From: an uncultured Clostridia bacterium
GTDB lineage: Bacteria > Bacillota > Clostridia > UBA1381
Direction: 5' to 3'
Assembly: GCA_934454145.1 (NCBI GenBank)
Contig: CAKSFT010000007.1
Location: 1 to 64,000 of the forward strand
Length of the DNA stretch: 64,000 nt
Shown piece by piece: positions 41,963-50,060 of the stretch; the first letter of the stretch is position 1, and every line of letters begins with the position of its first letter. A program made the translations under genes and the position numbers. The notes under the pieces were generated by a model. It saw only the letters and a program-made list of their open reading frames with translations, did no database searches and was not told where the DNA came from.

Positions 41963-42136
41963 CTATATTTGTTTCCTGACAATCGTATATTCGTCACCGC
42001 GGCGAAAATACGGACAGTCTTTAAACCGCTCGTTTATAAATTTATACCATTCGTCCTCGTCCAAATCCATAAGACAGGTATAACACTCATATTCATCATC
42101 ATATGCATAATTCATACATTCTTCACAGTTTGCCAT
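41963..42136 (-). CDS. DUF6472 small cysteine-rich protein
   Basis: A 57-residue acidic protein with four clustered cysteines (NCEECMNYAYDDEYECYTC) and a C-terminal DCPYFRRGDEYTIVRKQ. It matches the short clostridial family DUF6472. The cysteines suggest a metal site. The start at 42136 has GGGTGG upstream; an earlier in-frame ATG has none. It lies between tgt and the DUF4432 gene. Confidence 0.8.
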   Translation of the reverse strand: MANCEECMNYAYDDEYECYTCLMDLDEDEWYKFINERFKDCPYFRRGDEYTIVRKQI

Positions 42137-42169
42137 AAATTCCACCCTGTCCGAAAAATACTGCACGCC

Positions 42170-43300
42170 TTATATTCTGCGCGACATTTTTTCCACATTT
42201 TCACGCCTGTATTCTTCAAATCTGTCCTCCTCAATCGCCTTGCGGATTTCTGCAACAAGCTGATTGTAAAAATACAGATTGTGTATGACACAAAGCCGCA
42301 TCGCAAGCATCTCCTTTGCCTTGAACAGATGCCTTATATAACTTCTCGAATAATTTCTGCACGCCTCACACCCACACTCGGGGTCAATCGGCAGCGGGTC
42401 AAGCTCATACTTTTGGTTCATTAGATTCATTGTCCCGTTTTTGGTGAACATAAATCCATGGCGTGCGTTTCTGGAAGGCATGACACAGTCAAAGAAATCA
42501 ATGCCCCTCGCGACGCCCTCGATTATATTTGCCGGTGTGCCGACACCCATCAGATAACGCGGTTTATTCTCCGGCGCAAGCGGCAGTACAACGTCAAGTA
42601 TGTGGTACATTTCCTCGTGCGATTCCCCGACTGCCAACCCCCCGACAGCATATCCGTCCAGCTCAAGCTCTGCCATTTTTTTCATGTTTTCCGCGCGCAG
42701 GTCATCAAAAATCCCCCCCTGGTTTATCCCAAAAAGCATTTGGCTTTTGTTTATTGTGTCGGGAAGGGAGTTGAGTCTTTTCATCTCTTCGCGGCAACGC
42801 AAAAGCCAGCGGAAAGTCCGCTCGCACGACTTTTTGACATACTCATACGGCGCCGGGTTCTGCACACACTCGTCAAATGCCATGGCAATTGTCGAGGCAA
42901 GGTTGGACTGTATCTGCATGCTCTCTTCGGGGCCCATGAATATCCTTCTTCCGTCTATGTGAGAATTGAAACTTACGCCCTCTTCCGTTATCTTCCTCAG
43001 CGATGCAAGCGAAAACACCTGAAAACCGCCGCTGTCTGTCAGAATCGGTCTGTCCCAGTTCATAAACTTGTGCAGACCGCCCATCTGTTTCACAACCTTG
43101 TCCCCCGGGCGCAGATGCAGATGATATGTATTTGACAGCTCAATCTGACACCCCAGGTTTTTCAAATCCATTGTGGACACGGCGCCCTTTATCGCCGCAA
43201 TCGTGCCGACATTCTGAAACACGGGCGTTTCCACAGTCCCGTGGATTGTGTGGAACCTTCCGCGCCGTGCACATCCGTTTGTATGTAAAATCTCAAACAT
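42170..43300 (-). CDS. tgt: tRNA-guanine transglycosylase
   Basis: Bacterial Tgt exchanges G34 for preQ1 in tRNAs with GUN anticodons. The 376-residue enzyme has ILTDSGGFQVFSL (first catalytic Asp), MAFDEC, INQGGIF, AVGGLAVGE, the DFFDCVMPSRNARHG motif with the nucleophilic Asp, and the zinc site CGCEACRNYSRSYIRHL. It follows queA after 72 bp that carry a 36-bp palindromic repeat. Part of ruvCAB-amidase-queA-tgt. Confidence 0.97.
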   Translation of the reverse strand: MFEILHTNGCARRGRFHTIHGTVETPVFQNVGTIAAIKGAVSTMDLKNLGCQIELSNTYHLHLRPGDKVVKQMGGLHKFMNWDRPILTDSGGFQVFSLASLRKITEEGVSFNSHIDGRRIFMGPEESMQIQSNLASTIAMAFDECVQNPAPYEYVKKSCERTFRWLLRCREEMKRLNSLPDTINKSQMLFGINQGGIFDDLRAENMKKMAELELDGYAVGGLAVGESHEEMYHILDVVLPLAPENKPRYLMGVGTPANIIEGVARGIDFFDCVMPSRNARHGFMFTKNGTMNLMNQKYELDPLPIDPECGCEACRNYSRSYIRHLFKAKEMLAMRLCVIHNLYFYNQLVAEIRKAIEEDRFEEYRRENVEKMSRRI

Positions 43301-43325
43301 AGCTTTCTCCCTATCAATTGTATTT

Positions 43326-43361
43326 TAGGCAATTGTAAAACTGATGTTTTACAATTACCTG
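43326..43361. repeat. 36-bp palindromic repeat, copy between queA and tgt
   Basis: TAGGCAATTGTAAAACTGATG (43326-43346) followed by TTTTACAATTACCTG. The arms are complementary at all but one position. It interrupts an otherwise tight operon. Confidence 0.8.
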
Positions 43362-43372
43362 AATCTTATTTG

Positions 43373-44404
43373 TCAATGGATGAACATTGCGTCACCAAAG
43401 CTGAAAAATCTGTACCGCTCCCTGACCGCCTCGTTATATGCATGCAGGATATTTTCGCGCCCCGCCAAAGCACTCACCAGCATAATCAGTGTCGACTCCG
43501 GCAGATGAAAATTTGTGATAAGCGCATCAATAACATGAAATTCTTTCCCCGGATATATAAAAATATCCGTCCAGCCGCTGTCTGCCGCAATCTCTCCTTT
43601 TGCACCGACTGTTTCCAGCACTCTTGTCGCCGTCGTGCCGACAGATATCACTCTGCCGCCGTTTTTCTTGGTCTTTTTCACAAGTTCTGCCGTTTCCTCC
43701 GGCATGACATAAAATTCCGAATGCATCTTATGCTCCAGGATATTGTCCACCTTCACCGGGCGGAATGTACCCAGCCCCACATGCAGCGTCACATATCCCA
43801 CATTTATGCCCTTTTGTTTAATCTTTTCCAAAAGCTCGCCGGTGAAATGCAGCCCGGCTGTCGGCGCCGCGGCAGAACCGGTGTGCTTTGCATACACTGT
43901 CTGATAGCGGTCTTTGTCCTCCAGTTTTTGCGTAATATATGGCGGCAGAGGCATTTCGCCCAGCTTGTCCAGTATGTTTTCAAACAAACCGTCATAATAA
44001 AACTTCACAATTCTGTTCCCGTCGTTGACAACCTCCAGCACCTCTGCCTTCAGCTCCCCGTTGCCGAAAACAAACCTGGCACCGGGCTTTGCACGGCGCC
44101 CCGGGCGCAATATAACCTCCCACTCGTCCAGGCTTCTCTTGTTCAAAAGCAAAAATTCAATCGCCCCGTGCGTATCCTCTTTGCAGCCATAAAGCCTTGC
44201 CGGCATGACCTTTGTGTCGTTCAACACAAGGCAGTCGCCTTCTCTCAAAAAGTCGGGCAAATCATAAAAATGCTTATGCATAATTGCGCCTGTTTTTTTG
44301 TCCAGACACATAAGCCTCGAGTCACTTCTGTTTTTCAGCGGTGTCTGCGCTATAAGTTCCTCCGGCAGGTCATAATAAAAATCTTTTCTGTTCATTGTTT
44401 CCAT
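43373..44404 (-). CDS. queA: S-adenosylmethionine:tRNA ribosyltransferase-isomerase
   Basis: QueA transfers the ribosyl part of SAM to preQ1-modified tRNA, the step after Tgt. The 343-residue protein has FYYDLPEELIAQTPL at the start, LNDTKVMPARLYG, the TAGLHFT motif, VTLHVGLGTFRPV and NFHLPESTLIMLVSA. The ATG at 44404 has GGA 7-8 nt upstream and lies 2 nt after the amidase stop. Cotranscribed with tgt. Confidence 0.97.
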   Translation of the reverse strand: METMNRKDFYYDLPEELIAQTPLKNRSDSRLMCLDKKTGAIMHKHFYDLPDFLREGDCLVLNDTKVMPARLYGCKEDTHGAIEFLLLNKRSLDEWEVILRPGRRAKPGARFVFGNGELKAEVLEVVNDGNRIVKFYYDGLFENILDKLGEMPLPPYITQKLEDKDRYQTVYAKHTGSAAAPTAGLHFTGELLEKIKQKGINVGYVTLHVGLGTFRPVKVDNILEHKMHSEFYVMPEETAELVKKTKKNGGRVISVGTTATRVLETVGAKGEIAADSGWTDIFIYPGKEFHVIDALITNFHLPESTLIMLVSALAGRENILHAYNEAVRERYRFFSFGDAMFIH

Positions 44405-44406
44405 AA

Positions 44407-45990
44407 TTATTTCCACACTTTATTTATATATTCCTTTGCTTTGTCGGCGCCTATCTCCTTTGCCGCCATCTTCTCGGCAAGGGTTTTCCTGTCCGGCACA
44501 CTGACCTTTTGCAGATTGTTCAAAATCCCCCATGCAATTCCCTCCGCAAGCTTGTTTTGATAGTCTGGGCTGATAAGCTTCTGAAGTTCTGCCTCATTGC
44601 TTGCAAAGCCAATCTCCACGAGCGTCGCCGGCATGAGACTTGTGCGCGTCACGACATGCCTTTCCGACTTGACCCCGCGGCTCAGCGCCCCTGTCTGCGA
44701 CAGAAGGTTGTTCAAAATTGATGTTGCCAGCTGTTTACTTGTCAAGCCATAAAAATCGCTGTTGTTTTCATTTGCAAAATAAACTTCTATTCCGTTTGCC
44801 TTCGGCGCATTTGTCGCCGAATTTACATGGATACTCACAAACATCGCCGCGTCTTTTTTGTTGGCAATCGAAGAACGCTCGGTAAGCTGCGGATATGTGT
44901 CCCCCGTACGCGTCATGACAACCTGTACGCCGTTTGCCTCCAGCTTACCTTTGACAAGGGTTGCAACAGAAAGCGCAATGTTTTTTTCATAATAAGTCAC
45001 GCCGCCCGTGCTGCCGTTTGTGCCCGGGTCGCTTCCGCCGTGACCCGCGTCTATCACCACATATTTAACCCCGTTTGAGGGGGTATAGTTCATCATACTC
45101 TTCACGTCAAAAGAAACACTGATATTTTCGTCCTCTGCCGGAGCCGACGGGGTGTCGGTGCTTGGGGTTTGTGTGCCGGTTTTCGCCGTCACCGTTATCA
45201 CCGCCGACATCTTGTCCGCCGAAAGGGTGACATCATATTTTGAATAGTTTTGCATATCCACGGCAACCCTCGTATAACCCTCGTGCAGCCCAAGCCGCAC
45301 GGCTTTCACGCCCGATGTATTCACTTCTGTTTTTGACGCACCGTCATATTCCGCATTCTGCACGTCAAAATAAAGCACGTCCCCCGACGTCACCGCAGTT
45401 TTGAGCGTGTTCTGCATCGGTGCGGAAAATTTCACCGTGATGACTGTGACGGTGTCGCTCTGCTTCGTCACCTTCGGCGCGCCGATTGTCAGCGCCGCCG
45501 CAGGCTTTTCCCTGCTTATTTTTATCGCCCCGGCATTTGCGTCAAAATTGACATAAAGCCCCACGCTTTCAGAAATGAATCTGACCGGGACCATGGTTTT
45601 GGTCGCCACTCCCACCTTTGTTATCAATTTCGGCACAACCCCGTCGGGGATTGACTTTGCCGTGCCGTTGACATATGCCGTGTTGTTCCCAATCTGAAGC
45701 TTCACCGACACGCCGTTTCCGCTCACGGTTATTTCCTTTGTCGAATCATTGTAGTCCACCTTCTGCCCCAGTGCCTCAAACACCTCTCTCAGCGGCACAA
45801 GCGCCCTGTTGTTGAATATTATCGGCTCCATCGGCGGAGTGATTTTTGAACCGTTTATATAAAGAGAGTAGACGCTCCCCGTATATGTATGATATTGACC
45901 GTCGTAGAAAAGCTCAATCCCGGCGGCATATGCCGGGAAATTTATCACAATCAAAACGGCAGCAATAAAAAATGCCGCAATCCTTTTCAT
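44407..45990 (-). CDS. N-acetylmuramoyl-L-alanine amidase with stalk and AMIN domains
   Basis: A 527-residue exported wall amidase. A signal peptide (1-22) is followed by a copper-amine-oxidase-N/stalk domain (about 30-160, with NNRALVPLREVFEALG and MVPVRFISE), an AMIN-like domain (about 170-270), a Thr/Pro/Ser linker and an Amidase_3 domain (about 305-500). The zinc ligands are visible in VIDAGHGGSDPG, YYEKNIAL and SIHVNS, with the catalytic Glu in LVEIGF. A helical tail ends it. The stalk and AMIN parts probably bind the wall. The ribosome binding site GGAAAGG is 13 nt from this ATG, so the start could vary. It lies between ruvB and queA. Confidence 0.9.
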   Translation of the reverse strand: MKRIAAFFIAAVLIVINFPAYAAGIELFYDGQYHTYTGSVYSLYINGSKITPPMEPIIFNNRALVPLREVFEALGQKVDYNDSTKEITVSGNGVSVKLQIGNNTAYVNGTAKSIPDGVVPKLITKVGVATKTMVPVRFISESVGLYVNFDANAGAIKISREKPAAALTIGAPKVTKQSDTVTVITVKFSAPMQNTLKTAVTSGDVLYFDVQNAEYDGASKTEVNTSGVKAVRLGLHEGYTRVAVDMQNYSKYDVTLSADKMSAVITVTAKTGTQTPSTDTPSAPAEDENISVSFDVKSMMNYTPSNGVKYVVIDAGHGGSDPGTNGSTGGVTYYEKNIALSVATLVKGKLEANGVQVVMTRTGDTYPQLTERSSIANKKDAAMFVSIHVNSATNAPKANGIEVYFANENNSDFYGLTSKQLATSILNNLLSQTGALSRGVKSERHVVTRTSLMPATLVEIGFASNEAELQKLISPDYQNKLAEGIAWGILNNLQKVSVPDRKTLAEKMAAKEIGADKAKEYINKVWK

Positions 45991-46053
45991 TTTTATAACC
46001 ATTCCTTTCCGTGCCCCCGGCACATCTCAAAAAAACCACACCAAAACGCCCCG

Positions 46054-47064
46054 TCATTCCGCAAACGGTATGTTAAAATGCTCATACCCCGGGCGTGTCA
46101 CAATCCTCCCCTTCGGCGTCCTTGCGATGAATCCCAGCTGGAGCAAATACGGCTCGTATACATCTTCTATGGTGTTTGAATCTTCGCCTATCGTTGCCGC
46201 GAGCGTGTCCAGCCCCACCGGGCCGCCATTGAAATTCTTTATCATGGTCAGCACCATTTTGTGGTCAATGCTGTCAAGCCCCTTGGGGTCAACCTCCATT
46301 GCGCGCAATGCCTCGTCGGCAACCTCTTTTGTGATGACGCCGTCATATTTCACCTCTGCAAAGTCACGTACACGCTTGAGAAAACGATTCGCAATTCTCG
46401 GAGTCCCGCGTGAGCGCTTTGCGATTTCTTCCGCACCCTTTATGTCCACCTCCACGTCAAGCAGCTTTGCAGAACGCATGATAATCGTCATCAATTCTTC
46501 AACGCTGTAAAGGTCAAGGCGCAGAAGCACACCAAAACGGTCGCGCAAAGGCGCGCTCAGGTTTCCTGCCCTTGTCGTCGCACCGATGAGCGTAAATTTC
46601 GGCAAATCAAGCCGTATCGACTTTGCCGACGGGCCCTTTCCTATAATTATGTCAAGGGCATAGTCCTCCATCGCCGGGTAAAGGATTTCCTCCACCGTTC
46701 TGCTCAGGCGGTGGATTTCGTCAATAAAAAGAATATCGTGCTGTGAAAGATTTGTGAGTATCGCCGCCAAATCACCGGCTTTTTCTATGGCAGGGCCGCT
46801 TGTCACCCTGATATTCACGCCCATCTCGTTTGCAATCACCCCGGCAAGGGTGGTTTTCCCCAGCCCCGGCGGGCCGTAAAGCAAAACATGGTCCAGCGCC
46901 TCGTGCCTGTCCGCCGCGGCTTTTATATAAATTTCCAGGTTGTCCTTTGCTTTTTTCTGTCCTATATATTCCGTCAGCTTGTGCGGCCGCAAGCCCGTTT
47001 CTATCTCTGCGTCGTCGCCTGTATATTCTCCCGTGACAATTCTTTCATCTTCCTCAAAAATCAA
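46054..47064 (-). CDS. ruvB: Holliday junction branch-migration ATPase RuvB
   Basis: The 336-residue AAA+ motor of RuvAB. GLRPHKLTEYIGQ precedes Walker A (GPPGLGKTT). Walker B is DILFIDEIHR, sensor 1 is LIGATTRAG, the arginine finger region is APLRDRFG, and a winged-helix domain has ARTPKGR near the end. It starts with TTG at 47064 (TAGGTG 8 nt upstream), 10 nt after ruvA. Confidence 0.97.
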   Translation of the reverse strand: MIFEEDERIVTGEYTGDDAEIETGLRPHKLTEYIGQKKAKDNLEIYIKAAADRHEALDHVLLYGPPGLGKTTLAGVIANEMGVNIRVTSGPAIEKAGDLAAILTNLSQHDILFIDEIHRLSRTVEEILYPAMEDYALDIIIGKGPSAKSIRLDLPKFTLIGATTRAGNLSAPLRDRFGVLLRLDLYSVEELMTIIMRSAKLLDVEVDIKGAEEIAKRSRGTPRIANRFLKRVRDFAEVKYDGVITKEVADEALRAMEVDPKGLDSIDHKMVLTMIKNFNGGPVGLDTLAATIGEDSNTIEDVYEPYLLQLGFIARTPKGRIVTRPGYEHFNIPFAE

Positions 47065-47074
47065 ACCGTAACAC

Positions 47075-47656
47075 CTACTTCATAAGATTCTTCAGAGCCT
47101 GCTTAACCGTTTCTTCAACACTCAGACCCTCGCCCAAAAGCCCGACCGCCTTCTTTGCCTCCTGCTCGGAATAGCCCAGCGCCGCAAGCGCCTGCACTGC
47201 CTCAGAGCCGCCGTCGGGCTCAAATCCCGAAAATTCCTCGGGGAGGGCGTCGATATTTTTGATTTTGTTTTTCAATTCCAGGATAATCCGTTCCGCAAGC
47301 TTTGGCCCCACTCCCGAGGCTTTCGTTATCACCTTTGTGTTTTTCTTGATAATCGCAAGGGCAACCTCCTCCGGGGACGCCGCCGACAAAATGGCAAGCG
47401 CCGCCTTCGGCCCCACTCCGGAAACCGAAATAAGGTTCAAAAACATGGCAAGTTCTTCTTCCCGCGGAAATCCGTACAAATCCTGCATGTCCTCGCGCAC
47501 ATAAAAATGCGTATACATTTTGACATGCTCTCCCGGCTGTGGCATCTGTGACATTGCGATAAGGGAGCAATATATCCTGTAGCCTATGCCGCCGGCTTCC
47601 ACGACAACAAAATTTTCACCTTTTTTTACAAATTCACCTTTTATGTAATAGTACAT
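47075..47656 (-). CDS. ruvA: Holliday junction DNA-binding protein RuvA
   Basis: A 193-residue protein. Domain I is an OB fold starting MYYYIKGE, domain II has two helix-hairpin-helix motifs (ISVSGVGPKAALAIL, ASGVGPKLAERIILELK), and domain III (about 145-193, ALAALGYSEQEAKKAV) contacts RuvB. It recognises four-way junctions and recruits RuvB. Second gene in ruvC-ruvA-ruvB, 123 bp after ruvC. Confidence 0.97.
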   Translation of the reverse strand: MYYYIKGEFVKKGENFVVVEAGGIGYRIYCSLIAMSQMPQPGEHVKMYTHFYVREDMQDLYGFPREEELAMFLNLISVSGVGPKAALAILSAASPEEVALAIIKKNTKVITKASGVGPKLAERIILELKNKIKNIDALPEEFSGFEPDGGSEAVQALAALGYSEQEAKKAVGLLGEGLSVEETVKQALKNLMK

Positions 47657-47779
47657 GTTCTTCCTCTTTCATATTTTCGACTTTTTACAATACCGTCCTT
47701 ATTCTATAATACATCATATCTCTTTTTGTGTCAACCGCCATGACCTTAAAATTATGTTACAATCGCATAACATCGCCGT

Positions 47780-48280
47780 CTACAGCCTGTTCAGCCCAAA
47801 TTTTTCATTTATGTTCCCGGAATGGGCATGGCATATCGCCACCGCCAGGGCGTCTGCCGCGTCGTCGGGCTTCGGGATTGCATTCAGGTTCAAAAGCATC
47901 TTCACCATCTGCTGAATCTGCTGCTTATCTGCCCTGCCATAGCCCGTCACCGCCTGCTTTATCTGCAGCGGCGTATATTCATAGACCGGTATGTCCCTGT
48001 TTGTTGCGGAAACCACAAGCACACCGCGTGCCTGTGCGACAAGAATCGCCGTTTTGGCATTTGTGTTGAAAAACAATTCCTCCACCGCAACTGCGTCGGG
48101 CTTGTATTTGTCCATATACATGCCTATCTCGTCATATATCCACTTCAGCCTCAGGCTGGGCGCCATCGACGCGTGCGTCGTTATTGCATTGTACTCAATC
48201 GGGCGGAATTTGTTTCCTTTATATTCAATCACACCCACCCCCACAATTGCATATCCGGGGTCTATTCCGATAATTATCAC
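47780..48280 (-). CDS. ruvC: Crossover junction endodeoxyribonuclease RuvC
   Basis: RuvC cuts Holliday junctions. The 166-residue enzyme has IIGIDPGYAIVGVGV (first Asp), AVEELFFNTN (Glu), the conserved QARGV helix, QIKQAVTGYGRADKQQ and PKPDDAADALAVAICH with the last acidic residues. The GTG at 48280 is 7-8 nt after GAGGTG; an in-frame GTG three codons earlier overlaps that site. First gene of the minus-strand ruv operon, divergent from argG. Confidence 0.96.
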   Translation of the reverse strand: MIIIGIDPGYAIVGVGVIEYKGNKFRPIEYNAITTHASMAPSLRLKWIYDEIGMYMDKYKPDAVAVEELFFNTNAKTAILVAQARGVLVVSATNRDIPVYEYTPLQIKQAVTGYGRADKQQIQQMVKMLLNLNAIPKPDDAADALAVAICHAHSGNINEKFGLNRL

Positions 48281-48323
48281 AAAAAACACCTCTTATTTTC
48301 TTTTTATTTATGACATTTTTCTA

Positions 48324-48352
48324 TTGCATATTTATAAATTTTATTGTATAAT
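48324..48352 (+). promoter_or_regulatory. argG promoter
   Basis: TTGCAT (48324-48329), 17 bp, TATAAT (48347-48352). A perfect palindrome TGTATA-A-TATACA (48345-48357) covers the -10 and might be an operator, for example for an arginine repressor, but it does not clearly match the ARG box. Confidence 0.6.
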
Positions 48353-48399
48353 ATACATAAAATATACTACAAAATATATTTCACCTATATTTTATAGTA

Positions 48400-48615
48400 T
48401 AGGTAATTGTAAAATATAAATTTTACAATCAGCCACCGCATCTTTGCGGGGGTATCGGTGGTGCCAACCCCTGATTGGTAATCAAAAATGACGACATATA
48501 CGTCATTTTTGGCTGAAATAAAAAGTTTAAACCTACTGTAAAGTTAAAATCGGGCGGAACTTTTTATTTCTACCCAAGAATTTTCATTGGAAAACGTTAG
48601 TTTTACAATTACCTA
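48400..48615. mobile_element. 216-bp structured element with palindromic ends (MITE-like or leader RNA)
   Basis: It is bounded by two copies of the 36-bp palindromic repeat (48400-48435 and 48580-48615), so the outer ends TAGGTAATTGTAAAA and TTTTACAATTACCTA are perfect 15-bp inverted repeats. Inside are a CCGCA/TGCGG hairpin (48436-48449), a 10-bp perfect hairpin AAAAATGACG with CGTCATTTTT (48484-48510), and a 13-bp perfect inverted repeat GAAATAAAAAGTT with AACTTTTTATTTC (48515-48527, 48558-48570). There is no open frame of note. It lies entirely within the argG leader. It could be a non-autonomous transposable element, a regulatory RNA, or one used as the other. Confidence 0.55.
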
Positions 48616-48650
48616 CTATATTTTATACCATTTAAGGAGGAATTGCAACC

Positions 48651-49874
48651 ATGTCAAAAGAAAAAGTTGTACTGGCATATTCCGGAGGCCTTGATACTTC
48701 GATTATCATACCATGGCTTAAGGAAAACTATGATTATGAGGTTATCGCTGTCTGCGGTGATGTGGGACAGGGAAAAGAAACAGAGGGACTTGAAGAGCGC
48801 GCAAAGAAAGCAGGCGCATCAAAGCTCTACATAGAAGACCTGAGAGATGAATATGTAAAAGATTTCATCTTCCCGACACTGAAGGCAGGCGCCGTATACG
48901 AAGGCAAATACCTCCTCGGCACCTCACACGCAAGACCGATTATCGCAAAAAGACTTGTCGAGATTGCAAAAAAAGAAGGCGCTGTTGCAATCTGCCACGG
49001 CGCAACGGGAAAGGGCAACGACCAGGTACGTTTTGAGCTGACAATAAAAGCGCTTGCTCCGCATCTGAAAATCATTGCTCCCTGGAGAATCTGGGACATA
49101 AAATCACGTGAAGACGCCGTTGATTATGCACAGGCGCACGGAATCGAAATCCCCGTGACCAAAAAAGACCTGTATTCCCGTGACAGGAACATCTGGCACA
49201 TCAGCCACGAAGGCATGGATCTGGAAGACCCGGCAAACGAGCCGCAGCTGGACAGCCTCCTGAAGCTTACCGTCCCCCCCGAAAAAGCACCGGACGAACC
49301 GAAGTATGTTACAATCGGATTTGAAAAGGGCGAGCCCGTTTCGGTTGACGGTGTCAAGATGGCGCCGCGTCCTTTGGTTGAAGAACTCAACAAAATCGGC
49401 GGTGCGTACGGCATCGGCATCGCGGACATCGTGGAGGACAGACTTGTCGGTATGAAGTCGAGAGGTGTATATGAAACCCCGGGCGGAACGATTCTTTATA
49501 AGGCTTTGGAAGAGCTTGAATATCTCTGCCTTGACCGCGATACACAAAGCTTTAAGCGCCAGGCGGCAATCAAATTTTCTGAGCTTTGCTATGACGGAAA
49601 ATGGTATACCCCTCTGCGCGAAGCACTTTCGGCAATGGTTGACGTGATGGAAGAAACCGTAACCGGAGAAGTAAAGCTTAAGCTTTACAAAGGCAGCATT
49701 TCACCTGCCGGCGCAAAGAGCCCGTACTCACTCTACAACGAATCAATCGCAAGTTTCGGCGACAGCCACGAGCTTTACAGCCACAAGGATTCGGCAGGAT
49801 TTATAAATCTTTTCGGACTTCCGCTGAAGGTCAGGGCAATGATGAAAGAAAACCTTAAAGAAGAAGATAAATAA
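48651..49874 (+). CDS. argG: Argininosuccinate synthase
   Basis: ArgG joins citrulline and aspartate with ATP. The 407-residue enzyme has the ATP-pyrophosphatase motif AYSGGLDTSI at the start, ATGKGNDQVRFE, the citrulline/aspartate-binding segments, and the long C-terminal domain with the GRNSPYSLY-like run AKSPYSLYNESIASF. AAGGAGGA precedes the ATG. It is expressed from the promoter at 48324-48352 through a 290-nt structured leader. argH follows after 186 bp. Confidence 0.97.
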   Translation: MSKEKVVLAYSGGLDTSIIIPWLKENYDYEVIAVCGDVGQGKETEGLEERAKKAGASKLYIEDLRDEYVKDFIFPTLKAGAVYEGKYLLGTSHARPIIAKRLVEIAKKEGAVAICHGATGKGNDQVRFELTIKALAPHLKIIAPWRIWDIKSREDAVDYAQAHGIEIPVTKKDLYSRDRNIWHISHEGMDLEDPANEPQLDSLLKLTVPPEKAPDEPKYVTIGFEKGEPVSVDGVKMAPRPLVEELNKIGGAYGIGIADIVEDRLVGMKSRGVYETPGGTILYKALEELEYLCLDRDTQSFKRQAAIKFSELCYDGKWYTPLREALSAMVDVMEETVTGEVKLKLYKGSISPAGAKSPYSLYNESIASFGDSHELYSHKDSAGFINLFGLPLKVRAMMKENLKEEDK

Positions 49875-49886
49875 ACAAACTGTATT

Positions 49887-49949
49887 TCACATTTTCCGCA
49901 CCATGGTGCGGAAAATGTGATTTTATGCATACTTTATGCATAAAATCAC
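49887..49949. terminator. Two overlapping palindromes between argG and argH
   Basis: 49887-49920 is a perfect 34-bp palindrome centred on CCATGG (TCACATTTTCCGCACC and complement). 49917-49931 pairs perfectly with 49935-49949 (GTGATTTTATGCATA and complement). The two share 49917-49920, so their full forms exclude each other. They could slow or end transcription between argG and argH. Confidence 0.6.
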
Positions 49950-50060
49950 TTATCATTCTGTTTTCCGGATAAGAGATTTTTCATTATTCAGCGCCGGCTT
50001 ATCCGCCCACGGTAAGCCGCGCCCAAAGATTCTGTGGGCAGAAAGGCTGCTGAAACGATT

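Larger units (their letters stand above)
48281..48650. promoter_or_regulatory. Divergent region between ruvC and argG
   Basis: A 370-bp spacer. From left to right it holds AT-rich sequence, the argG promoter (48324-48352), a palindrome over its -10, and the repeat-bounded structured segment 48400-48615. The argG ribosome binding site (AAGGAGGA) follows. No gene is visible. Confidence 0.6.

Noticed and set aside
43370..44560. A 396-codon plus-strand frame opposite queA
   Set aside because: Antisense shadow of queA; its composition (Arg/His/Cys-rich) is not protein-like.
48400..48615. T-box leader for argG
   Set aside because: No T-box consensus (AGGGTGGNACCGCG) and no specifier-loop arrangement is visible.
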